Assembly (NCBI GenBank): GCA_037447605.1
Contig: CM074821.1
Coordinates: forward strand, 26,290-90,289
Direction of reading: 5' to 3'
Source: Zygnema circumcarinatum
Lineage: Eukaryota; Streptophyta; Zygnematophyceae; Zygnematales; Zygnemataceae
DNA: 64,000 nt
In this document: positions 10,901 to 20,016 of the stretch, piece by piece
Position numbering within the stretch: the first letter of the stretch is position 1
Layout: the number at the start of each line of letters is the position of its first letter
Program-made: the position numbers and the translations under genes
The notes under the pieces: model-generated
The model's database searches: none
What the model was told of the DNA's origin: nothing
The model's input: only the letters and a program-made list of their open reading frames with translations

Positions 10901-13036
10901 TCCGTCCAGCCCCCCCGGCAGGAGCTGAAGGGCCCCGAGCAGGCGAGCAGCTGCTCCGCCGCCAGACCCGGCCCCGCGTACCGCGCGCCGCCCCGCCCCT
11001 GCGCGACCAAAAGGGCGCCCTGGAGGGCCTCCGCCGCGCTGTAGGCCCAACTCCCGTCTGCGCCCCCCCCCCCCCTCCCCGCTGCGCCGTCACTTCGCCG
11101 CATACAAATTTTCTTTTGAAAAAACGTTGAAATTCCCCCTGTTTCAGACGGGGTTTGCACAAGAGAGCCCCTAGGGGCGGGGAACGTACTGCAGGAGCCC
11201 TGGTCCTGTGGAGGCCCAAAGAGGTGCGACCAGTCCACGCTTGATGGAAGGCTGTTGCTGCTATCATAGCGGAAATGCTTGCTGAGCCGCTTCACAGTGA
11301 GGATGCGCTCCTCATCGGCCTCTAGGTTGAGCTCTAGGCCAGTGGTGCGATTGCTGCTGGGGACAGGGGAAGGGCCGACGCAGGCTTCTACATTCTCTGC
11401 CAAGTCGCATAGGCCCGTGCTCTCATCGAAGAGAAGCCCGTCCTCACAGCGTCCAGAGGCCACTTGGACTCCGTTCTGGCACGTGCAGAAGAAGCTGCAC
11501 AGGCCGCACCCACCCGCCCTTCCCAGCGTGAGCGCGCGCCCCGACGCACGCGGGGCCGCGCGGCGGCAGAGGGGCGGAACTGACCGGCAGACCGGCGGCA
11601 GGCTCCGGTCGGCGTGCACTCCGTCCGCTCTCCCGCTGCAGCATTGCGGCAGAGCCTGCGAGAGCAGCAGCATGCCCGCCCGCCCGCAGTGTGAGGTTCG
11701 CTCAGTTTCCGGACCAGCCTAACCGCTTCTCGCACCACTTCGTCAGCAGCCGCCCTTAAACTCTACCAGCGAGCGCATTTGAACTAACCTTGACAACGAC
11801 AAATGAGAATTTCTTTCCAGTTTAAAGCATCTCCTAACTGATGATAGTACTTTTTTGTTTGTGAAGATCTTCAGTAATGTGATTAGGAGTTGCAAGGAGA
11901 GGGGATACACCCACAGTGTAAGGGGGTGGTGGACTGCCAGGTGGAAACGGAGGAAAAGGGGGAAAAGTCGGAGGAAAAGGAGGAGGAGGCGCGTTGCTTG
12001 GAGTTGGCCTGCGATGCCTCCCCACGCCGGGCGGGTGCCGTCCACGGGGTCGCCGCTTTCCAACGCCGGGCGGACGCTTTCCACTAGGCTTCCTCTTTCC
12101 CACGCCCGGAGGATGCCGCCCGACGCCGGGCGGGTGCCGTCGAGAGAGCAGCCAGCGGCGTGTGGCAGCGGCCTGCCCTCCCTTTGCCGCATCCCCGGAC
12201 CCCCCTCCCCCGGCCTGCCCGCGGCTGGACGGCGCGAAGGCGACCTCCTCGCAGACGCTCGTGACGGGGGAGAACAGGAAGCCTTCCGGGCAGTCGGCCT
12301 CTAGGACGACGCGCCCTCCGCGGCAGCGCCGGAACGAGCTCCCGATCCTGCTCCTGCTCCTGCTCCTGCTCCAGCGCCCACGCGCGGCAGTCAGCGCCTC
12401 GACTCCGCCCCGGGACGGAGCGGGGGGGAGGGGAGGGGAGGGGCGCGGCGCGCACCTGCTGCCGCTCTGCGGCTCCGCGCGCAGCGCCACCGCCAGCTCC
12501 AGCCCGTCGCGGCGGCCCGCGCAGGGTCCGCCCCCGCCCCCGTCCCCGCCCTGCGCCCGCCCGCCCGCCGGCCCCCCGCGGTCGGTAAGTCGGTTCGGTC
12601 GGTCGGCGACGCCGGGCGGCTGACGCGGCGGCCCGCCCCGGAGGACGCGAAGGACCTTCCGTACGCCGCCGTAAGGCCGGTAGGCCGGCGACGTACGGCC
12701 GCTCTGCGACAGTTGGCTCCGCGGGCGCGGGTCCTCTCCCCTCTCTCCCCGGCCGCCCGGGCGGCCCCGCCATGGCGGGGGGGGGAACGCTCGCGCAGAG
12801 CCAGCCATGGCGGGCCAGGGCCATGGGCCACGCCCAGGCCCATGCTCGCGCAGACTCACCCGTTCCTCGACCGCTCCCTCGAGGCTGCTGTTCTGCGCGA
12901 CGCCGCCGTCCGCCCCCGCGGCAGAGGCAGCGCCCAAATGCATAAGCAGCACCAACACGCAGGCCGCGGCGCAGAGCGTGCGCGCCACAGTGAGGCCACG
13001 CCTTTCCTCGGACGTCAGAATGTGCCAAGAGCGCAT
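3838..13036 (-). CDS. secreted chimera: CBM14 x2, papain-fold pseudoprotease, fucolectin-like, EGF, LysM x3
   Basis: Extracellular carbohydrate-binding protein of roughly 1,280 residues. Exons (minus): 12860-13036, 12456-12550, 11915-12338, 11585-11655, 11190-11494, 10819-11057, 10526-10666, 8804-9011, 8155-8458, 7431-7786, 6579-7034, 5800-5940, about 5436 downward, 4801-4902, 4537-4689, 4222-4395, 3838-4077. Codon phase matches at nearly every junction. The start MRSWHIL precedes a hydrophobic segment ending LGAASAAG, a plausible signal peptide. Order: SP, CBM14, PPGVG/proline linker, CBM14, C1A-like domain, RRRRLL site, FTP/fucolectin domain, SPPP stalk, EGF-like, EGF-like, short Cys-containing stretch, LysM x3, stop. 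Volvocine algae are known to make secreted cysteine proteases and chitinases with LysM-type repeats, so this is a relative, but its protease domain lacks catalytic residues. The exon near 5436-5150 has an uncertain 3' end. Introns are packed with simple repeats. Confidence 0.82.
4762..4800. repeat. (GCAGT)n pentanucleotide repeat
   Basis: About seven perfect copies of a five-base unit lie immediately beyond the donor of LysM-gene exon 4801-4902, inside the intron. Confidence 0.95.
5800..7034 (-). other. SPPP-rich stalk and two EGF-like modules
   Basis: Exon 6579-7034 codes a stalk of about 90 residues of SPPPPP, PPSPPPP and PPLPPPP type, like hydroxyproline-rich cell-wall glycoproteins. It is followed by an EGF-like module (NGCPSGAPFLCGGGSC, FTCSCPTGF, LPTCV). 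Exon 5800-5940 codes a second one (EDVCGRGSANPCSLGRC, GGYSCSCPPGWLL, VTCTA). The plus-strand Gly-rich reading frames here are shadows of the stalk. Confidence 0.8.
7431..8458 (-). other. fucolectin/tachylectin-4/pentraxin-type (FTP, F5/8C-like) lectin domain
   Basis: Two exons join in phase. The first (8155-8458) begins after the papain-like domain with LSRRRRLLAES and a PPPP linker, then NLAVGRPSFEST and AAYYAVDGNTADGNF. The second (7431-7786) continues SGTCTHTEFGVG, WWKVDLGSPARVQRVELYG and ends TLCEVKVFG. The NLAxGRP opening, AVDGN, CTHT and WWKVDL signatures are diagnostic of the FTP family, whose members bind fucose and related sugars with calcium. Confidence 0.85.
8741..8797. repeat. (GGGA)n tract
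   Basis: Thirteen or more uninterrupted GGGA units lie in the intron next to exon 8804-9011. They start right after the donor when read on the coding strand, as CCCT. The G-rich strand has G-quadruplex potential. Confidence 0.95.
8804..11250 (-). other. papain-family (C1A) domain, catalytically dead by sequence
   Basis: The domain starts at LPSSVDWSHLF and keeps the oxyanion Gln (DQGSC). Across the 11190/11057 splice the active-site motif reads QGSCNGSWAYS, so the catalytic Cys is Ser (codon 11050-11052). Fold landmarks remain: AAEQLLACSG, CRGGWTEDALEYAASVG and AALLRAVARQPVVVGI. In exon 8804-9011, TVDLALLLVGFG puts Leu at the catalytic His (8964-8966) and WLARAPWG puts Ala at the catalytic Asn (8916-8918). 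The domain ends GTCNMLLVPPVYPV as in active relatives. Only about 45 residues separate CBM14 module 2 from the domain, so no I29 inhibitory propeptide is visible. Confidence 0.8.
9560..10160. repeat. about 180-base tandem repeat of alternating purine and pyrimidine runs
   Basis: Three diverged units start at the word GGCTRCC at 9611, 9794 and 9970. Each has a GAGAGGGAGAG-type purine run, the word AATG or GATG, then a CTCTCTCACTC-type pyrimidine run. The array lies in the 1.5 kb intron between exons 10526-10666 and 8804-9011 of the pseudoprotease gene. The long reading frames across it on both strands are low complexity. Confidence 0.8.
11190..12550 (-). other. two chitin-binding type-2 (CBM14/peritrophin-like) modules with Pro-rich linker
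   Basis: Module 1 spans exons 12456-12550 and the start of 11915-12338: CAGRRDG, then FRRCRGG, ADCPEGFLF and TSVCEE. It shows only four of the usual six cysteines. Module 2 spans 11585-11655 and 11190-11494: QCCSGRADG, PPVCRFFCTCQNG, GRCEDGLLFDESTGLC and NVEAC, giving the standard spacing with a full cysteine set. Between them lies a coded PPGVG repeat and a PPPPFPP-type stretch. The family binds chitin or related beta-1,4-linked polymers. Confidence 0.7.
12000..12160 (-). repeat. coding minisatellite for PPGVG(R/K) repeats
   Basis: Read on the minus strand, four PPGVG units (HPPGVGR, HPPGVGK, RPPGVGK, HPPGVGR) plus degenerate spacers lie in exon 11915-12338 between the two CBM14 modules. 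The DNA unit is a GC-rich 15-24 base repeat built around cgccgggcgg on the plus strand. Confidence 0.75.
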
Positions 13037-14118
13037 GGCTGCACCTGCAAGGCGCAGGACGCACCGCAATCAGACATGACTGACGTGCCGCCTCGCAGCT
13101 CCTCCGGCCCGCGCGGCCGTGCTCCCCTCGCTCCCCCCCGCTGCCACCCCTCTGCCTGCCTCCCCGACGATAGAAGCGCCCGCCGGCAGCACTTGCGCAC
13201 TGTTGCGTGCAGAAGCGAGCAAGCGGTACCTGCTCGGAAGTTGCGCATTGAAGCGCGTCGGCAGGTGCGGGCGGCAGCGCGGGCTGGCGCCCCAAGGCAG
13301 GCCGCGACGGGCGTCGCTTGCGCTCAACTCCGGTCCGCGTGCGTGCGTGCGTGCGTGCCCGCAACCCGCGGCCGGCCTCTCCCTCCTCTCTCCTCTCCCT
13401 TCTCTCTCTCTCTCCTCTCTCTCCTCTCTTCTCTCTCTCTCCTCTCTCTCCTCTCTTCTCTCTCTCTCACCTCTCTCTTCTCTCCCTTTCCCTCTCCCTC
13501 CCCCTCCCTCCCTCTCTTCCTCTCCTCCCTTCCTCCCTCCCTCCCTCCCTCTTTTTCTCTTCTCCCCTCCCTGCCTCTCCCCTCTCCCTCTCACTCGTCG
13601 GCCGCACGCCGCCGTCCGGCCCCGCCCGCCCGCCTGCCCGCCGCCGCAGAATCGCAGCGTGGCCGTACGGCGGGGTCCGCGTGGCATGCGCGGCGTATGG
13701 AGCAGCTCGCCGCCTTCGCGTCCGTCCGAGACCGCGGGCGGCAGCGGGCGAGCGGGCGGTCGGTCGGTCGGTGGCGGCAGGTCAACGACGACGAACGTGC
13801 GCGGGCGGGCCGCCCGCCCGCCTGCCTGCAGCGAGCCGGCCCGCCAGTGGGGGCGCGCGATTGGCCGGACATGCCCGGGCCTCGAACTGTGCCCCTGCGT
13901 CACGTCCCGTCCCGTCACGATCGGGGCCCCGACGGTGACGACCCCCGTCCGTACTGTTTCGTACCATTCACACATTCCGTACCATGTTCGTACTTATCGT
14001 ACTTCTCGCACGTTTCTCCGTGGTCACGTCACGAGCACGAAAAAATGCACGTACTGTACCCCCCCGAGGCAACGAATCGGGCCGGGACCAACCCTGCATT
14101 GCGGCCGTTCACGCTCCC

Positions 14119-14129
14119 CAGACCGACAC

Positions 14130-14176
<47 letters not shown>

Positions 14177-14205
14177 CAGCGACAAACAGAAACACACAGA
14201 CAGAC

Positions 14206-14240
<35 letters not shown>

Positions 14241-14280
14241 CACAGACAGACAGAGACAGACAGACACACAGACAGACAAC
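14119..14280. repeat. (CAGA)n microsatellite
   Basis: About 160 bases of CAGA units with interruptions (CACA, GAGACA). It reads as QTDRQTDR or SVCLSVC in translation, which explains the spurious reading frames on both strands. Confidence 0.95.
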
Positions 14281-14535
14281 ACCACAAAGGCAGAAGGCAG
14301 TTGCACCAGGTCGGACCATTGCATCAACCATTAGGGGGAGCCAGACCTTGACTATCGCTTACGAGGCTCCCGAATTCCTTATACGAAAGGTCACTTCTTT
14401 CGTGTACGAATTCCGGGTCGGGATCCGCGGGTCTGCCGTACACAGTCCTAGCGAAATGGGCACCTAGCCAATGCTTAATTTGCCCGACAGGCTTACAAAA
14501 TTGACTTGGCGATGGTCAAGGTCTGACTCCCCCTA

Positions 14536-14712
14536 TTGCCAATGGTTTGCAACCATTGCCATCAGACTGAAACAACCATTGCCAACGGATCCGAACCATT
14601 GGATGGCAATGGTTGCCAACCATGACAATGGTTGCCAACCATGACAATGGTTGCGAACCATGGCAATGGTTGCAAACCATTGCCATCCAATGGTTGTCCA
14701 ATGGTTACCGAT
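14536..14712. repeat. palindromic minisatellite of GGCAATGGTTGC units
   Basis: About ten copies of a word such as AACCATTGCCA or its complement TGGCAATGGTT follow each other in alternating orientation, for example at 14589-14600 and 14610-14690. Adjacent copies can pair as hairpins. It lies just beyond the 3' end of the zinc-finger gene. Confidence 0.85.
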
Positions 14713-14839
14713 CCAACGGTCCGATCTGTACAGTTGTGAATCAAAACCACGCACTCTGAGAAGGCACAGCGGTAAAGGCAGTAGCCATTATTCATTTTAT
14801 GCGGTGGTTGGCATGTGTTGAGTCTTCAGCCGTTTCACT

Positions 14840-17490
14840 CTACTGCCTGCCTTGGCTGCATTCAACTTCCTGCCGGCGCCTGCCGCCCTCGCGCCCGGAG
14901 CAGCAGCAGCAGCAGCAGCAGCCTCTTTCCGACCCGCCGCGGCCTCCGCAGGCGGCGCAGTCTGCACGCCACAGAGGGAGCAGCACGGTCACGGGCCGCC
15001 AATCCTCCCCACTGCACCCGACAGACGAAACCTTGGCGGCTGGTGACCTCGCAAAAGCAAAGTCACTAGGGAGATTCACATGGTTGAAGCTCACGTTGAC
15101 CTGCGCTGCCTTTTTCTTCCGCATCCTCTGCCGCTGCCGCCCCTTATTTCCCTTCGACTTCCTTTCCTTGCCCTTCTGTAAAAACAAAGCGGCCATGCCT
15201 CACGCCGAAAAGACCATCAAATCAAGTGCATCCCATGTGCAGGCATTCTCACAGATAGCAGAATGATCGATTTCATCGTCAATGAGTACAACACCAAACG
15301 GAACGGAGACACACCCTCCATTCCGAAGGTAAACCAATCAAACTCCGGAAGAAAGCCAGGAAAGAGGGGAGCAAGACCGCCATTCCTACCTCGCTGACTG
15401 CGAGAATTCGGACCATGCGCTCTGCGTGCGTCTCCGCCTGCTCTTCCTCCTCGCCATCGCTGTTGATGAACAGCAGCAGACGCCCTTCTGCAAGCTTCTT
15501 CAGCGACTGCGCATGGCCCTGCCAGGGACCTCACAAAGCCACAAGCAATAATTTCAAGCTTTGACACCCATGGCCTAAACCCTCTTCAGCACATGATGAC
15601 TGGACAAACCTAGGCTTCACCAATGAAACTTTGGAAAGCCAATAAACGCCTTTACAACAACGCTTGTATACTGTAGAGAAAGTCCGAGCTGACCAAGATG
15701 CTCAAAGTCTGCTTGTTGTCCACTTGGCCAAAAAGTAGCTAATGATAAGATGTCTGGACCTTTCCTTTCTTAAGACTGGTACTGATGGACCTTGCAACAT
15801 GCCTTACCTTAGATTTTAAGTGCGCCTCCATGGATGCCTCTGACAGGCAGAGCACCTTTGGACACACTCGGCATTTGAGCACTTTCCCTTCTCGTCCCGC
15901 GCGCACCACGGCGTACTCCTCCGCCATCCGGTCCTGCGCGCGCTCCGCCTCGTCCTCGTCGACCGCGTCCGCCCACTGGCTGCTCAGGCCGGCGGGCGGT
16001 GGCACTCGCCCCGTCTCCTGGTTTGAGCCGCTATGCTGCCGCTTCTGTCCTGTGCCGTGACCGACGTCGACCTCGCCATCTGATTCTTCTGCATCCTCAC
16101 CTTCTTCATCATCGACCTCACTGTTATCTTCAGTATCTGCATCTGACAACAGACGAAAAGAAGTAGGTATTGGCATGGGCGCGATAAGGTGCACTGTCTC
16201 TCTTGGATGAGGGGGCTGTTGGGTTTAACAGGCAAACAGAGCTGCATTAAAGCGCTGTAGTGGTTCTAAAGTTGACACTGCGTAATAGGTTGTGGATGTA
16301 CGAAGGCTAAATCTCTACTGGGGTCTAATGCTTCGACTGCTCTGACGGCATGGAGAGTAACCTACAATGCCCCTTCGCTCCCCTCAAGATTGCTGCTCTC
16401 CCATCTCATTGGCCGAGTCGGCTGACTGCTGGCTGCTGGCTGGTCGGACTGATAGCAGCAGTAATATAAGTGCTTGAGAAACATGACATGCTTTAGATAT
16501 CGGGCTATCAAAGACATGCCTCTCAGCGCGGTCTCCCTCCCTCCCCCCTCCCCTCCCCTCTCTCTCTCTCTCCCTCTCTCCCCCCTCTCTCTCTGGAGTG
16601 AGGTACGCTGGACACGACATGTTTTGCAAAATCAGCAAGGATGCTGCACGGCTTTTCGATGGAATACTACCACCACACAGTAGCCATCGCAGCCCGCAGG
16701 AGCAGAAGAAACGTAAAAATTGACGGCACTCTCGTGATATGAGTACTTACACAACCAGAAGGAAAGGACAAATACAATCACCATATCATATGATATGGAA
16801 CACAGCTCAAAATATAAAAGCTACAACTGATATTATTCAAACAAGAAGGTATCTTTTTGAAGCATACCTGCTTCTCCCTTTTCTTGAGGATCCTGAGTTC
16901 TGTCTAACACCTCGTCCCCTGTTCCGTCAGATTCGTCTCCACTTTCACTGCTGCCTGCATGTCCGGAAGGCGCCAACTTAAGTGCAAGTCTCGCTTTGAG
17001 TAACGCCCAATAGAACACGGCTGACTACTGCCGCCCCTCGAAGTCTCCGTACGTACAAAAGTACCATACAATCTAGAACTAGCGAATGGTAAGAATCTGC
17101 ATCTCTCCTTCGAAAAAGCTCAAATCACTCCTGCCGCGACTGTCTTGGACCTCTCAGCAAACAAATGCAGCTGAGAAACACCTCCTGGATAGTCCCGAAA
17201 ATCCATGCGGGGTTCGAATTTATTGAGGTTACGTCTCTGCTTAACCGCTACGCTCAAAATTTCTAACCGAGTCTATGCCGGAGGAATTTCCCAATCCTCC
17301 AGCCGTGTGCCTTTTTTTTGCTTAATGGCGGGAGGGGGCGCAGCAGGACTGTGGGTAAGCGCCACGGCCCTACCTCACCTTGCGAATCGTCGTCGTCTTC
17401 GTCGTCGTCGTCGTCGTCATCGTCGTCGCTGTCAGAGGAGGGGCGATCGCCATCGTTGTGCTCGAGCTTGTAGTAGCGCCGCTTGATCAT
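14840..17490 (-). CDS. U1-type C2H2 zinc-finger nuclear protein
   Basis: Acidic and basic nuclear protein of unknown precise role. Exons: 17379-17490 (MIKRRYYKLEHNDGD, then an Asp run), 16868-16993, 15808-16142, 15390-15518 and 15175 downward; junction phases agree. The single finger is split by an intron: VLKCRVCPKVLC and MEAHLKSK end one exon and GHAQSLKKLAEG opens the next, making a CxxC...HxxxxxH finger. It continues LLLFINSDGEEEEQAET, HAERMVRILAVSE and a basic tail KGKERKSKGNKGRQRQ. I recognise this as a plant and algal family with finger, AEGRL and NSDGE motifs but cannot name it. The C-terminus is uncertain: read-through of the last exon stops at 14840, but a gtcaac donor near 15100 could end the coding region earlier. 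The first three exons also occur at 17823-19509 because of the sequence duplication. Confidence 0.75.
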
Positions 17491-17567
17491 GGCGCTGAGA
17501 AGCGGCAGGCGGGCGCCGCCGAGGACTCACCAGCCAGCCCCTCTCCCTTCTCCCCTCTCCCCTCTCC
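15563..17567. repeat. left copy of a 2.0 kb near-identical direct duplication
   Basis: This stretch matches 17578-19586 throughout, apart from a four-base difference in one G run (five Gs near 16212, nine near 18228). It begins gacacccatgg and ends ctctcc directly at the N gap. Confidence 0.95.
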
Positions 17568-17577
17568 NNNNNNNNNN
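17568..17577. other. assembly gap of 10 N
   Basis: Ten Ns separate the two copies of the duplication. A fixed-size gap between overlapping contig ends is the likely origin. Confidence 0.98.
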
Positions 17578-19586
17578 GACACCCATGGCCTAAACCCTCT
17601 TCAGCACATGATGACTGGACAAACCTAGGCTTCACCAATGAAACTTTGGAAAGCCAATAAACGCCTTTACAACAACGCTTGTATACTGTAGAGAAAGTCC
17701 GAGCTGACCAAGATGCTCAAAGTCTGCTTGTTGTCCACTTGGCCAAAAAGTAGCTAATGATAAGATGTCTGGACCTTTCCTTTCTTAAGACTGGTACTGA
17801 TGGACCTTGCAACATGCCTTACCTTAGATTTTAAGTGCGCCTCCATGGATGCCTCTGACAGGCAGAGCACCTTTGGACACACTCGGCATTTGAGCACTTT
17901 CCCTTCTCGTCCCGCGCGCACCACGGCGTACTCCTCCGCCATCCGGTCCTGCGCGCGCTCCGCCTCGTCCTCGTCGACCGCGTCCGCCCACTGGCTGCTC
18001 AGGCCGGCGGGCGGTGGCACTCGCCCCGTCTCCTGGTTTGAGCCGCTATGCTGCCGCTTCTGTCCTGTGCCGTGACCGACGTCGACCTCGCCATCTGATT
18101 CTTCTGCATCCTCACCTTCTTCATCATCGACCTCACTGTTATCTTCAGTATCTGCATCTGACAACAGACGAAAAGAAGTAGGTATTGGCATGGGCGCGAT
18201 AAGGTGCACTGTCTCTCTTGGATGAGGGGGGGGGCTGTTGGGTTTAACAGGCAAACAGAGCTGCATTAAAGCGCTGTAGTGGTTCTAAAGTTGACACTGC
18301 GTAATAGGTTGTGGATGTACGAAGGCTAAATCTCTACTGGGGTCTAATGCTTCGACTGCTCTGACGGCATGGAGAGTAACCTACAATGCCCCTTCGCTCC
18401 CCTCAAGATTGCTGCTCTCCCATCTCATTGGCCGAGTCGGCTGACTGCTGGCTGCTGGCTGGTCGGACTGATAGCAGCAGTAATATAAGTGCTTGAGAAA
18501 CATGACATGCTTTAGATATCGGGCTATCAAAGACATGCCTCTCAGCGCGGTCTCCCTCCCTCCCCCCTCCCCTCCCCTCTCTCTCTCTCTCCCTCTCTCC
18601 CCCCTCTCTCTCTGGAGTGAGGTACGCTGGACACGACATGTTTTGCAAAATCAGCAAGGATGCTGCACGGCTTTTCGATGGAATACTACCACCACACAGT
18701 AGCCATCGCAGCCCGCAGGAGCAGAAGAAACGTAAAAATTGACGGCACTCTCGTGATATGAGTACTTACACAACCAGAAGGAAAGGACAAATACAATCAC
18801 CATATCATATGATATGGAACACAGCTCAAAATATAAAAGCTACAACTGATATTATTCAAACAAGAAGGTATCTTTTTGAAGCATACCTGCTTCTCCCTTT
18901 TCTTGAGGATCCTGAGTTCTGTCTAACACCTCGTCCCCTGTTCCGTCAGATTCGTCTCCACTTTCACTGCTGCCTGCATGTCCGGAAGGCGCCAACTTAA
19001 GTGCAAGTCTCGCTTTGAGTAACGCCCAATAGAACACGGCTGACTACTGCCGCCCCTCGAAGTCTCCGTACGTACAAAAGTACCATACAATCTAGAACTA
19101 GCGAATGGTAAGAATCTGCATCTCTCCTTCGAAAAAGCTCAAATCACTCCTGCCGCGACTGTCTTGGACCTCTCAGCAAACAAATGCAGCTGAGAAACAC
19201 CTCCTGGATAGTCCCGAAAATCCATGCGGGGTTCGAATTTATTGAGGTTACGTCTCTGCTTAACCGCTACGCTCAAAATTTCTAACCGAGTCTATGCCGG
19301 AGGAATTTCCCAATCCTCCAGCCGTGTGCCTTTTTTTTGCTTAATGGCGGGAGGGGGCGCAGCAGGACTGTGGGTAAGCGCCACGGCCCTACCTCACCTT
19401 GCGAATCGTCGTCGTCTTCGTCGTCGTCGTCGTCGTCATCGTCGTCGCTGTCAGAGGAGGGGCGATCGCCATCGTTGTGCTCGAGCTTGTAGTAGCGCCG
19501 CTTGATCATGGCGCTGAGAAGCGGCAGGCGGGCGCCGCCGAGGACTCACCAGCCAGCCCCTCTCCCTTCTCCCCTCTCCCCTCTCC
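17578..19586 (-). other. right copy of the duplication, with exons 1-3 of the C2H2 gene
   Basis: It holds the same exon 1 (19398-19509), exon 2 (18887-19012) and exon 3 (about 17823-18161), but no exons 4-5 follow because the gap and the left copy intervene. In the unbroken chromosome this copy and the left copy are probably one and the same, so 19509 is the true gene start with 15175-15518 as its 3' exons. It should not be counted as a second gene or pseudogene. Confidence 0.85.
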
Positions 19587-20016
19587 TGTGTCCTCCCCCC
19601 TCGCCCCTCTCCCCTCCCTCTCTCCCTCCCTCTCGTCCGCCCAGGGAGCCGCTTCCTGCTGCCGCTGCTGCTGCTGCGGCGGGCGGGCCAGCGGGCACCC
19701 TCCCGTGCGTCACCGTACGTCACCGCACGGTGCGTTGCTCATGTCGTACTCGTGTCGTATCGTATCGCAGCGCCATCGCCTTACAGCGATAAGCAACGGA
19801 GTGCTGCGCAGTGCGGAAACGGCGGCGGCCCTCTGTCTCGTTCCCTCCCTCCCTCCCTCTCTGTGCCTGCCTCTGCCTCTGCCTCTGCCTCTGCCTGCCG
19901 GAGCCGCCGTTGCCGCCGCTCTAGTGCAAGGAGCTACCGGAATGCGCGTGCGCGTGTAGGAGGAGAAGGAGCGGAGAGGAGCGGAGTGCAGCGTAACATT
20001 CATCTGTGAAGGCGAC
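19587..20016. promoter_or_regulatory. divergent promoter region between C2H2 gene and PPR gene
   Basis: About 500 bases separate the divergent starts at 19509 (-) and 20017 (+). It holds a CT-rich stretch, a GTAC/CGTACG cluster (19705-19769: caccgtacgtcacc, gtcgtactcgtgtcgta), a CCCT run (19845-19860) and a CTCTGC repeat (19868-19898). No TATA box stands out. Confidence 0.45.

Larger units (their letters stand above)
13037..14839. other. intergenic repeat-rich region upstream of the secreted chimera
   Basis: No gene is supported here. From left to right: a CT-rich run (13378-13600), a GC-rich CCGCC/CGGTCGGT stretch (13610-13870), a GTAC-word cluster (13947-14008, including ccgtactg, gtaccatt, gtacttat), a (CAGA)n tract (14119-14280) and a palindromic AACCATTGCCA array (14536-14712). 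The long plus-strand frames of up to 584 codons in this stretch are low-complexity translations of these repeats. Confidence 0.7.

Noticed and set aside
14119-14280. CRISPR-like regular repeat
   Set aside because: The unit is four bases with no spacers, a simple CAGA microsatellite in a eukaryotic genome.
12713-14467. Plus-strand frame of 584 codons
   Set aside because: It runs through CT-rich, GTCG-rich and (CAGA)n repeats and overlaps the signal-peptide exon of the minus-strand chimera. Composition is repeat-driven with no family resemblance.
17754-19509. A second C2H2 zinc-finger gene or pseudogene
   Set aside because: Sequence identity to the left copy and the adjacent N gap point to an unmerged assembly overlap rather than gene duplication.
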